In this document: one piece after another, positions 1 to 7,589 of the stretch
Position numbering within the stretch: the stretch's first letter is position 1
Layout of the letters: every line of letters starts with the position of its first letter
Assembly: GCA_025128135.1 (NCBI GenBank)
Contig: JAHLYW010000041.1
Span: forward strand, 62,001-126,000
DNA: 64,000 nucleotides
Reading direction: 5' to 3'
DNA from: Synechococcus sp. CS-1325
Lineage (GTDB): Bacteria > Cyanobacteriota > Cyanobacteriia > PCC-6307 > Cyanobiaceae
Notes under the pieces: model-generated
The model's input: only the letters and a program-made list of their open reading frames with translations
Database searches by the model: none
What the model was told of the DNA's origin: nothing
Program-made: the position numbers and the translations under genes

Positions 1-818
1 GGCTCTGGCTGGGCGCCCTGCTGCGGCTGCCCCTGGCCGCCTTGCTGCTGGCGGTGCTGATCGGCGGCGGCGGGCGGTCCTTGGCTCAGTCCCTTGGGGA
101 GAGCCGTGAACGGGCCTACCTTCACAAGGTGCTTGCCCGCCGCGTTTCCCCAACCCTGTTGAGCGACATCCTGCGCAATCCGGGGCCGATCTGGACCCAG
201 TTGGTCGGCAGCCGGGCTCGATGCGTCGTGCTGTTCAGCGACCTGGTGGACTTCACCAGCCTGAGCACCAGCCTCGCCCCCGACCAGCTCTTCGCTCTGC
301 TCAACCGCTACTTCGAGGCGATGGCTGCCGCGGTGCTGGCTGAAGAGGGCCTGCTCGACAAGTTCATCGGTGATGCGGTGATGGCGGAATTCGGGGTGCC
401 CCGCAGCAGGGGTGACCGCCAGGAGGCACGCGCTGCGGTACGGGCGGCCCTGACGATGCAGCGGGGGCTTGAGCAGCTCAACCGGGAACTGATCGCAGCT
501 GGCCAGGAGCCATTGCGCCATGGCATCGGCCTGCATGTGGGGGAGGTGATCGCCGGCAATCTCGGGGCTACTCAGCGGCTGGAGTTCACCGTGGTGGGGA
601 CCAGCGTGAACGTGGCCAATCGCCTGGAGCGTCTCACCCGCCGCTACCCGCAGCATCCGATTCTGATCAGCGCTGAGTTGGCGGCCCTGCTGCCCGGGGA
701 GTTGGAGGTCAAGCCGCTGGGGCCCCACCAGCTCAAGGGCGGGCGGGAGCCTCTGGAGGTGCTGGCCCTGCTGGGGCTGCGGGATCCAGCCCCACCGGAG
801 CCCTCAGAATCTCCATGA
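1..818 (+). CDS. CHASE2-type class III adenylate/guanylate cyclase, C-terminal part (5' end outside window)
   Basis: This is a membrane-anchored cyclase making cAMP or cGMP. The frame is open from the first bases and begins with a hydrophobic Leu/Ala-rich segment that looks like the last membrane helix, so the true start lies upstream. The catalytic domain shows the metal-binding Asp motif FSDLVDFTSL, the DKFIGDAVMAEFG motif (second metal Asp, purine-contacting Lys) and VVGTSVNVANRLE, which holds the transition-state Asn and Arg. Where the second cyclase at 4040-5938 has Asp (VIGDKVN), this one has Thr, a residue also known from cyanobacterial CyaC-type adenylate cyclases. The stop is immediately followed by the GTG of a FecR-domain gene, so the two are probably co-transcribed. 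The CHASE2 sensor is inferred from the neighbour, not seen. Confidence 0.88.
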   Translation, partial: LWLGALLRLPLAALLLAVLIGGGGRSLAQSLGESRERAYLHKVLARRVSPTLLSDILRNPGPIWTQLVGSRARCVVLFSDLVDFTSLSTSLAPDQLFALLNRYFEAMAAAVLAEEGLLDKFIGDAVMAEFGVPRSRGDRQEARAAVRAALTMQRGLEQLNRELIAAGQEPLRHGIGLHVGEVIAGNLGATQRLEFTVVGTSVNVANRLERLTRRYPQHPILISAELAALLPGELEVKPLGPHQLKGGREPLEVLALLGLRDPAPPEPSESP

Positions 819-1994
819 GTGTGTCCAGACCTGCCTGATCGCCTTGCTGTGGGCTCACCCATCTCCCCGTCATCTGGTTCCGTTGCCGGACGTCCAGCCA
901 GGACGGCATCTGCATGGTGGCTGCTGACCTTCCTCGGCCTGGTGTGGCCCATCCAGCCAACGCCGCTGCTGGCTGCCGAGAAAGCCAGGGTGGTGGAGAT
1001 CCTTGATGGCAGGGAGGTGTTCATCGATGCCCGCCAGGCCGAGATCAATCAAACGGCCCTGTCGCCCCAGCAGCTCAACACAAGGAACAGTCGCGCTCAC
1101 CTCACCTTTCGATCGGGTGCGACGGCCCGTCTGAATCGATTCACCCAGTTGCGGCTCGGCAGAAACTGCTTCCTGCTCGCCAAAGGTCAGGTGCTGGTCT
1201 CCGGCAAACAGAGTGGCTGCACCAAATCACTGCGGCTGAGTTCACGCGGCACCACTTTCATCATCACCGCCAACGCGGATGGCAGTACCGATGTGATCGT
1301 GCTGGAGGGGAAGGTGGAAGCCGAGCCCCTACAGCACGCGGCGCCATTCGAGCAGCCATCGAACGACCTGCCCGTCTTGCTCAGTCAACTGCTGTTCGAA
1401 ATCAATCAACGGCGTATGCAACTCGGCAAAGCGGCGTTCCCATCCGTTCCCGCTGTTGTTCAGGCTGCGATCGAGCCCTACGGCCTTCTGCTGATCAATG
1501 CGATGAAACGAACCGGTGGCTGCTTCCACGGTGGCAGCAATGGGGTCGCTTCACCCTTTGATTTCGTCCGTCTTCCCAGGGGCTGGTCCGTCGTCGGGGA
1601 GGTGCTGGGGTGTCCGACCGTACCAGGAGTCTGGGACCCGGCAATTGTCGCGCGGATGCTGCAGGAGTCCCCCACCCACAAGCGGATTGTCTATGAGTCC
1701 CGAAAGGCCACCGCCATCGGCTGTGTCTGGTCAAAAGCCATGAGCAAGCACGACACCGAGGCGATGGTCTGCTTGACGATGAGAAATGATGGCCAGACTG
1801 CTGTGGCTGCCGCACCGTTGATCATCAACGCTGGCCACAGATTCAGATTCTCAGACACAGGGTCGTTTCTCTCGTCCGCCGAACTGCGGGCGGCCGACTA
1901 CGACACCATTCTCAGAGGTCCTTTTTTTCTGGGCTTCGTCTCGACCTTGCTGGAGCAGGATGCTCTCAATCGCCATCTGCGCGACCAGCCTTAA
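819..1994 (+). CDS. Exported FecR-domain protein (tandem copy 1 of 3)
   Basis: The 391-residue protein starts at a GTG directly after the cyclase stop. A basic stretch, a hydrophobic segment (WWLLTFLGLVW) and an Ala-rich cleavage site before EKARVVEILDG indicate export. The FecR-like domain (about residues 55-165) has the features shared by all three tandem copies: EILDG.E.FIDARQA, the CFLLAKGQVLVSG core, a second Cys in QSGCTKS, and S.RGT. Residues about 170-340 form an extra segment with GCFHGG, GWSV.GEVLGCP and IGCVWS, shared with copy 2 but absent from copy 3. FecR domains elsewhere sense or bind periplasmic ligands. Here the flanking membrane cyclases suggest an input to cyclic-nucleotide signalling, which is inference. 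Confidence 0.85.
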   Translation: MCPDLPDRLAVGSPISPSSGSVAGRPARTASAWWLLTFLGLVWPIQPTPLLAAEKARVVEILDGREVFIDARQAEINQTALSPQQLNTRNSRAHLTFRSGATARLNRFTQLRLGRNCFLLAKGQVLVSGKQSGCTKSLRLSSRGTTFIITANADGSTDVIVLEGKVEAEPLQHAAPFEQPSNDLPVLLSQLLFEINQRRMQLGKAAFPSVPAVVQAAIEPYGLLLINAMKRTGGCFHGGSNGVASPFDFVRLPRGWSVVGEVLGCPTVPGVWDPAIVARMLQESPTHKRIVYESRKATAIGCVWSKAMSKHDTEAMVCLTMRNDGQTAVAAAPLIINAGHRFRFSDTGSFLSSAELRAADYDTILRGPFFLGFVSTLLEQDALNRHLRDQP

Positions 1995-2165
1995 CAATCA
2001 CTCGAGCGGGATCCCCTGCCGATCCACAGAAGTGATTCTGACCAACCTGATGGAACGGATTCACGCCGAACCGACCGACGCTGGCGGAACGGGCCGCAAC
2101 GGGAGTGAGGATCACCCTAATGAGATCCAGTAAGCTCTGGATAATCAGTTTCCCAGACTGCCCCC

Positions 2166-3317
2166 TTGCCGCTGATTCGGCCCTTGGCGTTGCTGGCCCA
2201 CCCCGCGAGCATTCTGCCTTCACTCGCTCTGCCGGTATTGGCCGGAATGCTGGCCATGGCACCTTCGGCCGTAGCTGCAGAGGCAGCCACGGTGAAGGAG
2301 ATTCTTGATGGAAACGAGCTGTTCATCGATGCCCGCCAGGCCAGGGTGAATCAAACCGCCCTTACTCCGCAGGAGATCACCACCCTGAACAGCCGGGGCC
2401 AGCTGCTGTTCAGGTCCGGAGCCGCCGCCCGCATCAACCGGTTCACCCAGTTACGCCTCGGCAAGAGCTGTTTCCTGCTCGCCAAGGGTCAGGTGCTGGT
2501 CTCCGGCAAGCAGAGTGGGTGCACAAAATCACTGCGATTGAGCTCGCGCGGCACGAATTACATCGTCCTCGCCAATGAGGATGGCAGCACCGATGTGATC
2601 GTTCTGGAAGGCACCGTGGTCGCCGATTCCTACATTGATTCTCTTCAGCCAGCCGAACAATCCCAGCTGCTCACCAAGCTTCTCGAACAACTCAACAATC
2701 AGCGCCAGCAACTCGGCACACCAAGATTTCAACCCCTGCCGGCGGCTGTTCAAGAAGAGATCAATAACTATGGGGATTCCCTGATCAAGGCGATGCGGCA
2801 ATCCGGCGGTTGCTTCCACGGCGGCAACGCCGGGGTGAGCTCTCCCTTTGCCGCCGTCAGGCTTCCCTCCGGCTGGTCTGTGCTGGGCGAAGTACTGGGT
2901 TGTCCGGCCGAGGGAGGGCTCTACACGCCGGAATCACTGACCAAGCTCTGGTGGGGATCACCCATCCACCAGCGCATTGTTTTCGCTTCACAAAAGGCCA
3001 CATCGATCGGTTGTGTCTGGTCGCAACCCAAAACCAACACTGACAAAGAGGTGATCGTCTGCCTGACCTTGAAGAACGACCAAGCAACCGCGGTTGCGCC
3101 TCCGCCGGTTGAGATCAAGGCCGGTTACCAATTCAGATTTTCTGCGGATGGCAAGATTCTCTCCAGCGTCAAGCTCGGCCCTGACGACTACAAAGCCATT
3201 CTGAATGGCCCGCTGTTTGTTGGGTTCACCACCACGATGCCCGAATTCGAGGCGCTGTATCGTTACATCACCGAGACCTTCAAAGGTGTTTCATTGCCTG
3301 GCCCGGCGGAATCCTGA
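2166..3317 (+). CDS. Exported FecR-domain protein (tandem copy 2 of 3)
   Basis: This 383-residue paralogue of the preceding gene has the same architecture: signal peptide (LPSLALPVLAGMLAMAPSAVAA), FecR-like domain with the two conserved Cys, and the extra Cys-containing middle segment with GGCFHGG and IGCVWS. The start is a TTG at 2166, because in-frame stops at 2142 and further upstream exclude a longer protein; a second TTG at 2184 is also possible. About 170 bp separate it from copy 1, with no clear promoter. The C-terminus ends in a GVSLPG motif that recurs near the end of copy 3. The role is inferred as for copy 1. Confidence 0.85.
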   Translation: MPLIRPLALLAHPASILPSLALPVLAGMLAMAPSAVAAEAATVKEILDGNELFIDARQARVNQTALTPQEITTLNSRGQLLFRSGAAARINRFTQLRLGKSCFLLAKGQVLVSGKQSGCTKSLRLSSRGTNYIVLANEDGSTDVIVLEGTVVADSYIDSLQPAEQSQLLTKLLEQLNNQRQQLGTPRFQPLPAAVQEEINNYGDSLIKAMRQSGGCFHGGNAGVSSPFAAVRLPSGWSVLGEVLGCPAEGGLYTPESLTKLWWGSPIHQRIVFASQKATSIGCVWSQPKTNTDKEVIVCLTLKNDQATAVAPPPVEIKAGYQFRFSADGKILSSVKLGPDDYKAILNGPLFVGFTTTMPEFEALYRYITETFKGVSLPGPAES

Positions 3318-4026
3318 ACGCATCGGGCTGCTGCTGATCCTGGTCGCCTCACTCCACCTGGTGGCACCGGTCTCCGCGGCCACCCCAGCCGAAACGGCCA
3401 CGGTGAAGGAGATCCTGGATGGCAATGAGCTGTTCATCGATGCCCGCCAGGCCAGACTGAACCAGCAGGCCGTCAGTCCGCAGGAGATCAGCACGGAGAA
3501 CAGCCGCGGCCAGCTCAGCTTCGCGTCCGGTGCGGCCGGGCGGCTCAATCGCTACTCCCAGCTGCGGCTCGGCAGCGGTTGTTTCCTGCTCCGCAAGGGT
3601 GAAGTGCTCGTCTCAGGCAGGCAGAGCGGCTGCACCCGCTCCTCGCGGCTGAGCGTGCGGGGCACGAACTATGTGCTGCGGGTGGATGACGAGGGTGGCT
3701 CGGAGCTGACCGTCCTGGAGGGTTCGGTGGAGGTGGAACCCCTGACCGAGGGGGGGGAACCATCCGGCCAACCCAGCACCACCGTCAACGGCGGTGAACG
3801 GTTGCGTCTTTCCGCCACAGGCGTGGTGCTCACCTTGCTCAAGCTCAGCAGCGGCGATTACTCCGCCATCCTGAAGGGTCCGCTCTTCCTTGGCTTCACA
3901 GCGCCCCTGCCCGCGATCGGCAGCCTGGAGGGCTATTTGCGCTCCAACCTGCCGGGGGTCTCACTGCCTTCCCTGCCCGGTGGATCACCGCTGATCCCTC
4001 TCCTGAATCTGCCCCGCTTCTTCTGA
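3286..4026 (+). CDS. Exported FecR-domain protein (tandem copy 3 of 3, short form)
   Basis: The frame is open from further upstream, but GTG at 3286 is chosen because it puts a signal peptide (GLLLILVASLHLVAPVSAA) near the N-terminus. It overlaps the stop of copy 2 by 32 bases, suggesting translational coupling. At about 246 residues it has the same FecR core (TVKEILDGNELFIDARQA, CFLLRKGEVLVSG, SGCTRS) but lacks the roughly 150-residue Cys-rich middle segment of copies 1 and 2, going almost directly to the shared end motif DY.AILKGPLFLGF. The FecR core is as conserved as in the other two. The gene lies 13 bases before the CHASE2 cyclase. Confidence 0.83.
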   Translation: MFHCLARRNPERIGLLLILVASLHLVAPVSAATPAETATVKEILDGNELFIDARQARLNQQAVSPQEISTENSRGQLSFASGAAGRLNRYSQLRLGSGCFLLRKGEVLVSGRQSGCTRSSRLSVRGTNYVLRVDDEGGSELTVLEGSVEVEPLTEGGEPSGQPSTTVNGGERLRLSATGVVLTLLKLSSGDYSAILKGPLFLGFTAPLPAIGSLEGYLRSNLPGVSLPSLPGGSPLIPLLNLPRFF

Positions 4027-4039
4027 TGGGGGCTGAGCT

Positions 4040-5938
4040 GTGCTGATCGAGCGCTCGCGCCTCACGGCCCTGGCCTCAGCCGCGGTGGTGATCGCCGTCG
4101 GTGTGCTGAGCGGCTGGCCGCCGACGCGGTGGCAGGAATGGGAGCGTGGCCTTGAAGACCAGCTCGTGGTGTTGCGGGGCCCCAGGCCAGCGCCCCGCCA
4201 GGTGGTGCTGGTGGCCATTGATGACGCCACGCTCCAGCAGGGAAGCTGGTTCGCCGATCTGAACTCTGAGCAGATTCCAGCCTGGGCCCGTGGAATCGAC
4301 ACCCTGCCCTGGCCCCGCGCCGCCTATGGATTGCTGGCCACCCGGCTGCGGGAGGCCGGCGCGGCCGTGGTGGCGATCAACGTCACCTTCGCGGGACCAA
4401 GCAGCAAAGGACCCGCCGATGACGCGGCCCTGGCGAAAACCCTGGAGCCCCTGCGGGGCCATGTGGCCCTGGCGGCGGAGATGCTCGAGCCCCAGGACGG
4501 CGAAGTCGGCAGCGGCCTCACCCTGATCCGTCCGGATCCGATCCTGCCCGCCCTGACCGGTGAAGGATCGCTTGGTCTCACCAATACTCTGCCGAGGGAA
4601 GCCGGCCAGCCGGCCCGCCACCCCGATGCCTATGGCCGCGGCCTCCTGCCCGACAACGGCGTGGACCCCTTCCCCTCTCTGGCTGGCACAGCCCTGCGGT
4701 TGCTGGGACGCCCCAGCCGCCAGAACGACCCCGCCATGGCCCTGAACTTCTACGGGCCGGAAGGCAGCTTCCAGAGGATCTCCGCCTGGGAGGTGCTCGA
4801 TCCGGCTCGCTGGCAGCGCCATTCCAGCCGGGGAATGCTGAAGGATGCTTTGGTGCTGATGGGGCCTGTGGTGTCCCAGGGCGAGGCGGGCAATCCAACC
4901 CCCTTCGGCCGGATCTCGGGCCTGGAGATGCTGGCCACCGCCACGGCCAATTCCCTCCAGGGAGATGGCCTGGGCCCCTGGCCGGCAGCGGCACCGGCCA
5001 GGGGCCTGCTGGCGATGGCACCGTTGCTGCTGGTGGCGGCTCTTGGGCTGCGGCTGTCGGGCCTGCCGTGGCGGCTGGGGCTGGTGATCAGCGTGCTGGT
5101 CCTTCAACTGGTGGCGGGCTTCGTGGTGCTGCGCCAGCTGGATCGCTGGCTGCCGCTGCTCGCCCCGGCCAGCGGCCTGGTGCTGCTGGGCCTGCTTTAC
5201 GGCGGCGACGCCTACCTGCGGGAGGAGAAGGAGAAGAGGAGGCTGCGACGCACTTTCGAGCGCTATGTGGCCCCCAGCGTGGTGGCCGAGATCCTCTCGG
5301 ATCCCGATGCGGCCGAGGGCATCCTGCGGGGAAAACTGCTGCCCGTCACCGTGCTGTTCAGCGACCTGAAGGGGTTCACCCAGCTCACCCAGAAACGCAG
5401 CGCCGAAGGCCAGATTGAATTGCATGTGCGCCAGTTGAACGACTATCTCGGCGGCATGGTCGAGGTGATCAGCGCCCACGGCGGCACCGTCGACAAGTTC
5501 ATCGGCGATGCCGTGATGGCCGTGTTCGGTTCACCGATCGGGCGTGGGCCCCGGCAGGAGGCCCTGGCGGCGCTGCGCTGCGCCGAAGCGATGCGGACCC
5601 GGCTGGAGGAGCTCAACGCCCAGTGGCTGGCCGAGGGCATCGAGCCATTCAGCAGTGGCATCGGCCTGGCCAGCGGCTCGGTGATCGTCGGCCAGATCGG
5701 CAGCCCCCGCCGCCTTGATTTCACCGTGATCGGCGACAAGGTGAACCTGGCCAGCCGGCTGGAGGGGCTCACGCGGCTGCTGGATGTGCCGATCGTGATC
5801 GATGCCGGCACGGCGGAGCTGGTGGAGCAGGAGCTGCCGGTCCGTGCGCTCGAACCTCAGCAGGTGAAAGGCATGGGCATGATCCCGGTTTACACCGTGG
5901 CTGACGCCGAGCCGAGCCCCGTTGCCCTGCCCAGCTGA
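4040..5938 (+). CDS. CHASE2-domain class III adenylate cyclase
   Basis: This is a complete 632-residue membrane receptor cyclase starting at GTG. It has an N-terminal membrane helix (about 8-25), a periplasmic CHASE2 sensor (about 35-300, with the typical VVLVAIDD and LPWPRAAY motifs), three membrane helices (about 322-390), a charged linker and the catalytic domain (about 430-620). Metal-binding Asp residues are D442 (FSDLKGFT) and D490 (KFIGD). K486 and D566 fit adenine specificity, and N569 and R573 the transition-state pair, so it should make cAMP. It follows three exported FecR proteins, and another cyclase of this type lies upstream of them. The last 49 bases overlap the convergent thiO gene. 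Confidence 0.93.
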   Translation: MLIERSRLTALASAAVVIAVGVLSGWPPTRWQEWERGLEDQLVVLRGPRPAPRQVVLVAIDDATLQQGSWFADLNSEQIPAWARGIDTLPWPRAAYGLLATRLREAGAAVVAINVTFAGPSSKGPADDAALAKTLEPLRGHVALAAEMLEPQDGEVGSGLTLIRPDPILPALTGEGSLGLTNTLPREAGQPARHPDAYGRGLLPDNGVDPFPSLAGTALRLLGRPSRQNDPAMALNFYGPEGSFQRISAWEVLDPARWQRHSSRGMLKDALVLMGPVVSQGEAGNPTPFGRISGLEMLATATANSLQGDGLGPWPAAAPARGLLAMAPLLLVAALGLRLSGLPWRLGLVISVLVLQLVAGFVVLRQLDRWLPLLAPASGLVLLGLLYGGDAYLREEKEKRRLRRTFERYVAPSVVAEILSDPDAAEGILRGKLLPVTVLFSDLKGFTQLTQKRSAEGQIELHVRQLNDYLGGMVEVISAHGGTVDKFIGDAVMAVFGSPIGRGPRQEALAALRCAEAMRTRLEELNAQWLAEGIEPFSSGIGLASGSVIVGQIGSPRRLDFTVIGDKVNLASRLEGLTRLLDVPIVIDAGTAELVEQELPVRALEPQQVKGMGMIPVYTVADAEPSPVALPS

Positions 5939-7101
5939 TCGCCGGCCGCCGGGCGGCCAAAGCGTCTGGCATCGAACGGGGCGAGCAGCGCCGCATCGCC
6001 GGAAGCGCCCGGCTCGATCAGGTTCGCGATCAGGCTGGCGCTGATCGCGGCGAGCAGCACCCCGTTGCGGTAGTGACCCGTGGCCAGCCAGAGGCCGGCG
6101 ATCTCCGCTGGGCCGAGCAGGGGCAGGCCATCGGGGGTGCCGGGCCGGAATCCCCACCAACGCTCCATCGGCGGCCAGTGGGCCGCCTCCGGCAGGAGGC
6201 TGACAAGGCCTTGCTCCAGCTGGCTCTGGCCCTGGGGCGTCAGCCCGGCCGCAAAGCCGGCGTCCGGCTCACTGGTGGCGCCCACCACGAGCAGACCGTC
6301 TTCGCGCGGCACCAGGTAAGTGCCAGGCCCGAACAGCACCCGTTTCAGCGCCTGGCGGGGTGCCTGCAGCGAGAGCATCTGACCCTTGATCGGCTGGACG
6401 GGCAGGCCCGGCAGCAACCGGGCGCTCCAGGCGCCGCAGGCCAGCACGGCCCGGTTGCACGGCAGGGTCACCACCTCACCCTCCGTCCGGCGCAGGCGGA
6501 TCGCTTCGAGCCGCCCGGCCGGCGCCAGCAGTTCCAGCACCTCGCTGCCCTCCTGAAACCCCACGCCCAGGGCAACGCAGGCCGTTTCAAGGGCGCGCAT
6601 CAACTGACGGCGGTTGTCGATCTGGCCGTCCTGATCAAACAACAGACCGGCCTGCCAGGCCGCACCGATGCCGCCGATCTCGTGCCGCAGATCGGCGGCA
6701 TCGAGGGCCAGGCCGAAGCGGGCGGTGGGGTAGGCGTCCCGCTCAGCGGCGGAGCGGAAGGGAACCACGATGCCGCAGGGGCGAAAGCCGCAGGACAGGC
6801 CGCTGTCGGCCTCGATCTGGGCCACCCAGCCGGGAATCGAGCCGAGGCTGCGTTGGCCCAGATCCAGCAGCGGGCCACTCAGCCCTTCGGCATGGGGAGC
6901 CAGCATTCCCGCCGCCACGAACCCGGCCGCCTCACTGCGCCGCCGACTCAGCACCAGCACCGACTGGCCACGGCGGGCCAGCTGATGGGCGATCGCCAGC
7001 CCGATCAGACCGCCGCCGAGGATCAGCACGGCAGCCGCACCTGAATCGAACGACTCTGCCGAGAATGGAGCGGTCAGGGAATCGGCTGCAAGGGCATCCA
7101 T
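5890..7101 (-). CDS. thiO: Glycine oxidase ThiO (FAD-dependent)
   Basis: This 403-residue FAD-dependent amine oxidase oxidises glycine to iminoglycine, the nitrogen donor for the thiazole ring of thiamine. The Rossmann FAD motif VLILGGGLIGLAIAHQLARRG lies at about residues 25-45, followed by E/S-rich loops, and near the C-terminus comes the DAAO-family motif WWGFRPGTPDGLPLLGP and ATGHYRNG, which are typical of ThiO. The ATG at 7101 shares the palindrome CATG with the ATG of the divergent PPC-domain gene. A GTG at 7029, just before VLILGGG, is an alternative start. Its 3' end overlaps the cyclase gene by 49 bases. Confidence 0.9.
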   Translation of the reverse strand: MDALAADSLTAPFSAESFDSGAAAVLILGGGLIGLAIAHQLARRGQSVLVLSRRRSEAAGFVAAGMLAPHAEGLSGPLLDLGQRSLGSIPGWVAQIEADSGLSCGFRPCGIVVPFRSAAERDAYPTARFGLALDAADLRHEIGGIGAAWQAGLLFDQDGQIDNRRQLMRALETACVALGVGFQEGSEVLELLAPAGRLEAIRLRRTEGEVVTLPCNRAVLACGAWSARLLPGLPVQPIKGQMLSLQAPRQALKRVLFGPGTYLVPREDGLLVVGATSEPDAGFAAGLTPQGQSQLEQGLVSLLPEAAHWPPMERWWGFRPGTPDGLPLLGPAEIAGLWLATGHYRNGVLLAAISASLIANLIEPGASGDAALLAPFDARRFGRPAAGDQLGRATGLGSASATV

Positions 7102-7537
7102 GATTTCAAGCTATCCAACAGCTCATCCCGGGGAGATCAGCCTGCTCAACCTGCGGCTGAGCCCGGGTTGCGACCTGCGCGGTGCCCTCGAGACCCTGGT
7201 GGCCGAGCGACAGATCGACGCCGCCTGGGTGGCCTCAGCGATCGGCAGCCTCGATCAGCTCAGCCTGCGGCCGGCGGGAGCCAGCGAGGCGCTGCTGTTG
7301 CCGGGGCCCTGGGAGCTGCTCAGCCTGCAGGGAAGCCTTGGACCCGACGGGGTGCATCTCCACCTCAGCGCCGCCGATGCCCGAGGCCACTGCCGGGGCG
7401 GCCACCTGCTCGCCGGCAACGGCATCCGCACCACCGCCGAGATCGCCCTGCTGCTGCCGGTGGGGGTGCGGTTCAGGCGGGTGCTCGATCCCCGCAGCGG
7501 CTGCCGCGAGCTCTGCTTCGAGGCCCCGGCACCGTGA
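7100..7537 (+). CDS. PPC/DUF296-domain protein
   Basis: The 145-residue protein consists almost entirely of one PPC (plants and prokaryotes conserved, DUF296) domain. Signs are LRL.PG.DL at the start, ASAIGSLDQ in the first third, and the metal-site-like HLHLSAADARG...GGHLLAGN block with spaced His residues. In plants the domain is linked to AT-hook DNA-binding proteins. In bacteria it stands alone, often as a trimer, with no settled function. The start is ATG at 7100, divergent from and overlapping the thiO start. Confidence 0.85.
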   Translation: MISSYPTAHPGEISLLNLRLSPGCDLRGALETLVAERQIDAAWVASAIGSLDQLSLRPAGASEALLLPGPWELLSLQGSLGPDGVHLHLSAADARGHCRGGHLLAGNGIRTTAEIALLLPVGVRFRRVLDPRSGCRELCFEAPAP

Positions 7538-7589
7538 GCCGGGCGGCTGCATAGGATCGATTCCCAGCACGTGCAAGCAGGCAGAAGGA

